Origin: Methanosarcinales archaeon
GTDB taxonomy: Archaea; Halobacteriota; Syntropharchaeia; Alkanophagales; Methanospirareceae
Length of the DNA stretch: 6,166 nucleotides
Direction: 5' to 3'
NCBI GenBank assembly: GCA_025464645.1
Contig: JAODGF010000133.1
Span: forward strand, 1 to 6,166
Below are positions 4,503 through 6,166 of this stretch, piece after piece. Made by a program: the position numbers and the translations under genes. Each line of letters begins with the position of its first letter. Positions within the stretch are counted from its first letter, which is position 1. The notes beneath the pieces were generated by a model, which made no database searches, was not told the DNA's origin, and was given only the letters and a program-made list of their open reading frames with translations.

Positions 4503-6018
4503 ACATTATCCGGTGCTTATCATTGTGGTATCCCTGTTTTCTGCATTTACTATCTTGATTGCGGGCTGGGTGAATAAGAAGACTTGTTTGCCTATTTCGC
4601 TTGCAACCATTTCCGTGCAACTATTGATGGCTATTTTCATTTTACGCCAGGTTATGACCAGTGGAGCAGTACATTACTGGCTGGGTGGCTGGGCGCCTCC
4701 TTGGGGCATAGAATACGTCATAGATGCATTCAACGCATACGTGTTGGTTATAGTTCTCTTCATCTGCCTATTAACGGCGATATATTCAAAGAGAAGCATA
4801 GAAAAAGAGCAACCTCGCAAAATCGTGCCGTTCTATGTCATCTTTCAACTTCTTGTCACCGGCTTATGCGGTATAACGGTAACTGGGGATATATTCAACT
4901 TATATGTATTCCTGGAAATAGCTTCTTTAGCGGCATATGCGTTAATTGCTACCGCAGGTGGGAGAGCGTTGAAAGCAAGTTATAACTATGTGATTATGGG
5001 CTCAATAGGTGCTTGCTTCTACCTTCTTGGCGTGGGTTTCCTGTATGCTGTAACCGGCTCGCTTAATATGGCGGACCTTTCGCATTTGTTACCACCGCTG
5101 TACGGGAATAAAGTGGTGCAAGCGGCTTTTGTCTTCTTTGTCGTTGGAATGAGCATAAAAATGGCGCTCTTCCCGCTTCATATATGGCAGCCTGACGCGT
5201 ATACGTATGCCCCTTCCGCGGTTACCGTGATAATCGCGGCGGCGATGTCAAAGGTCTCGATTTATGCATTCATCCGGGTCTTTTTCTCTGTCTTTACCAC
5301 GGATTTTATCAGGATGTACGTGCCCATTGCCATTGTGATTTCCTGGATAGCTGCGGTAGCCATCATCGTGGGCTCGCTCATCGCAATAATGCAGACGAAT
5401 TTGAAGCGAATGCTTGCTTATTCCAGTGTGTCACAAGTGGGCTATATCGTGCTGGGTGTGGGACTGTATTCCACTCAATGGGGACTGCACGGTGCATTGA
5501 TACACATATTGAATCATGCAATAACGAAAGGATGCCTGTTCCTGGCTGCTGGCGCCATTATATACCGGAGTGGATTGTGGAACATACGCGATTTCGAGGG
5601 TTTGGGTAAGAAGATGCCCTACACATGCGCTGCTTTTACGTTAGCCGCGTTATCAATGATAGGGGTGCCGCCAAGTGTGGGATTTATAACGAAATTGTGT
5701 TTACTGCTCGCATCCTTAGAAGCGGTGGAATACGGTTTTGTAGCCGTTATACTTGCCAGCACACTGCTCAATCTGGTCTATTTCTGGCGAGTTATAGATC
5801 GCATGTATTTTGTGCGGAAGGAGGGAGAGGAAGAAACCGAACAAGAGATAGAAAAGGAGGAAGCACCGATGAGCATGCTCGTTCCTGCGTTAATACTCGG
5901 GGCACTATGCATTATCGCCGGTATCCTCTGGCTCGCGGGTGCGAAGACAGCTTTACTACCAATAGTTGATCAGGCAGTGAATGCATTATTGGGCACGGGG
6001 GTGGTGGCAGTACCATGA
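4480..6018 (+). CDS. MrpD/NuoM-type proton-translocating antiporter-like membrane subunit
   Basis: Polytopic membrane protein of 512 aa with about 14 helices, of the family shared by Mrp Na+/H+ antiporter subunit D and the antiporter-like subunits of complex I and membrane hydrogenases; it should carry protons or couple them to Na+. Key residues are present: E146 in LYVFLEIASLAAYALIA (TM5), K227 in GMSIKMALFPLHIWQPDAY (TM7) with H234 and D239, K258 in AAMSKVSIYAF (TM8), NHAITKGCLFLAAG with K350, and GVPPSVGFITK with K405. A charged loop at ~446-463 separates the last two helices. Resemblance is closest to MrpD by eye. The preceding gene is carS, not MrpA-C or E-G, and the next gene, probably of the same superfamily, starts in a 4-base ATGA overlap. 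Exact partner complex unknown. Start may be TTG at 4489. Confidence 0.9.
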   Translation: MVRLFLAEHYPVLIIVVSLFSAFTILIAGWVNKKTCLPISLATISVQLLMAIFILRQVMTSGAVHYWLGGWAPPWGIEYVIDAFNAYVLVIVLFICLLTAIYSKRSIEKEQPRKIVPFYVIFQLLVTGLCGITVTGDIFNLYVFLEIASLAAYALIATAGGRALKASYNYVIMGSIGACFYLLGVGFLYAVTGSLNMADLSHLLPPLYGNKVVQAAFVFFVVGMSIKMALFPLHIWQPDAYTYAPSAVTVIIAAAMSKVSIYAFIRVFFSVFTTDFIRMYVPIAIVISWIAAVAIIVGSLIAIMQTNLKRMLAYSSVSQVGYIVLGVGLYSTQWGLHGALIHILNHAITKGCLFLAAGAIIYRSGLWNIRDFEGLGKKMPYTCAAFTLAALSMIGVPPSVGFITKLCLLLASLEAVEYGFVAVILASTLLNLVYFWRVIDRMYFVRKEGEEETEQEIEKEEAPMSMLVPALILGALCIIAGILWLAGAKTALLPIVDQAVNALLGTGVVAVP

Positions 6019-6166
6019 CAGAGGGAGCAATCGTTTCCAGTTACATACCGCTATTTGCAATTCTATGCCCTGCTACTGCTTCGTTCCTTATATTGCTGTC
6101 CAGCAAGCGAGCGAACGTAAGAGAGAGCTGGACGATTATCGCAGGCATTCTGCAATTCTCGCTCAT
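6015..6166 (+). CDS. Start of a second antiporter-like/complex I-type membrane subunit (partial)
   Basis: ATG in the ATGA overlap with the preceding gene opens a frame that stays open to the window edge for 50 full codons. The start MTEGAIVSSYIPLFAILCPA is followed by a hydrophobic helix (about 10-29: YIPLFAILCPATASFLILLS), then SKRANVRESW and a second hydrophobic stretch (TIIAGILQFSL). This helix, short RPN-RESW-like loop, helix pattern is one I associate with the N-terminus of proton-conducting MrpD/NuoL/NuoM-type subunits. Overlapping stop and start codons indicate coupled translation and probably a shared complex. The gene is truncated by the window, so its ion-pathway residues cannot be checked. 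Coding is likely; the family call is moderate. Confidence 0.7.
   Translation, partial: MTEGAIVSSYIPLFAILCPATASFLILLSSKRANVRESWTIIAGILQFSL

Noticed and set aside
4584..5969. Frames at 4584-4985 and 5625-5969 inside the antiporter gene
   Set aside because: They are Cys/Arg/His-rich out-of-frame readings of a gene with fully conserved antiporter motifs.

Overview
The window looks like part of the chromosome of a euryarchaeon. It encodes an archaeal Sm-like (LSm) protein, CDP-archaeol synthase (the commitment to archaeal ether lipids), and an archaeal-only type of Cro/C1-HTH regulator. Several genes lack a Shine-Dalgarno motif but have A/T-rich TATA-like boxes about 25-40 bases upstream of their starts, as in archaea with short or absent leaders. 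The protein style reminds me of Methanomicrobia-related lineages, including uncultivated ANME-1/Syntrophoarchaeia-type genomes, but the lineage is a guess from memory.

Layout. Positions 29-2074 (minus strand) are a compact three-gene operon read LSm -> proC -> HTH regulator, with gaps of 9 and 3 bases. A 122-base divergent region (2075-2196) separates it from pyrC (dihydroorotase, plus, 2197-3510). A small minus-strand gene (3518-3745), predicted to be a single-pass membrane protein with a coiled-coil tail, converges on pyrC and lies head to head with carS (plus, 3807-4355) across only 61 bases. After a 124-base gap holding a good TATA-like promoter and a possible 34-codon leaderless ORF come an MrpD/NuoM-type antiporter-like membrane subunit (plus, 4480-6018) and the first 50 codons of a second membrane protein, probably of the same superfamily, with a 4-base ATGA overlap. 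The second gene runs off the window.

How the genes work together. Most are housekeeping: proline synthesis (proC), pyrimidine synthesis (pyrC), membrane lipid synthesis (carS) and RNA chaperoning (LSm). They do not form one pathway. Linked expression is plausible for the minus-strand trio and for the antiporter pair. I see no CRISPR array, mobile element, tRNA/rRNA gene or defence island, and no convincing new multi-gene system. The points most worth a second look are a 7-bp tandem repeat across the proC/regulator junction, the leaderless small ORF overlapping the antiporter start, the unrecognised small membrane protein, and the antiporter-type pair.
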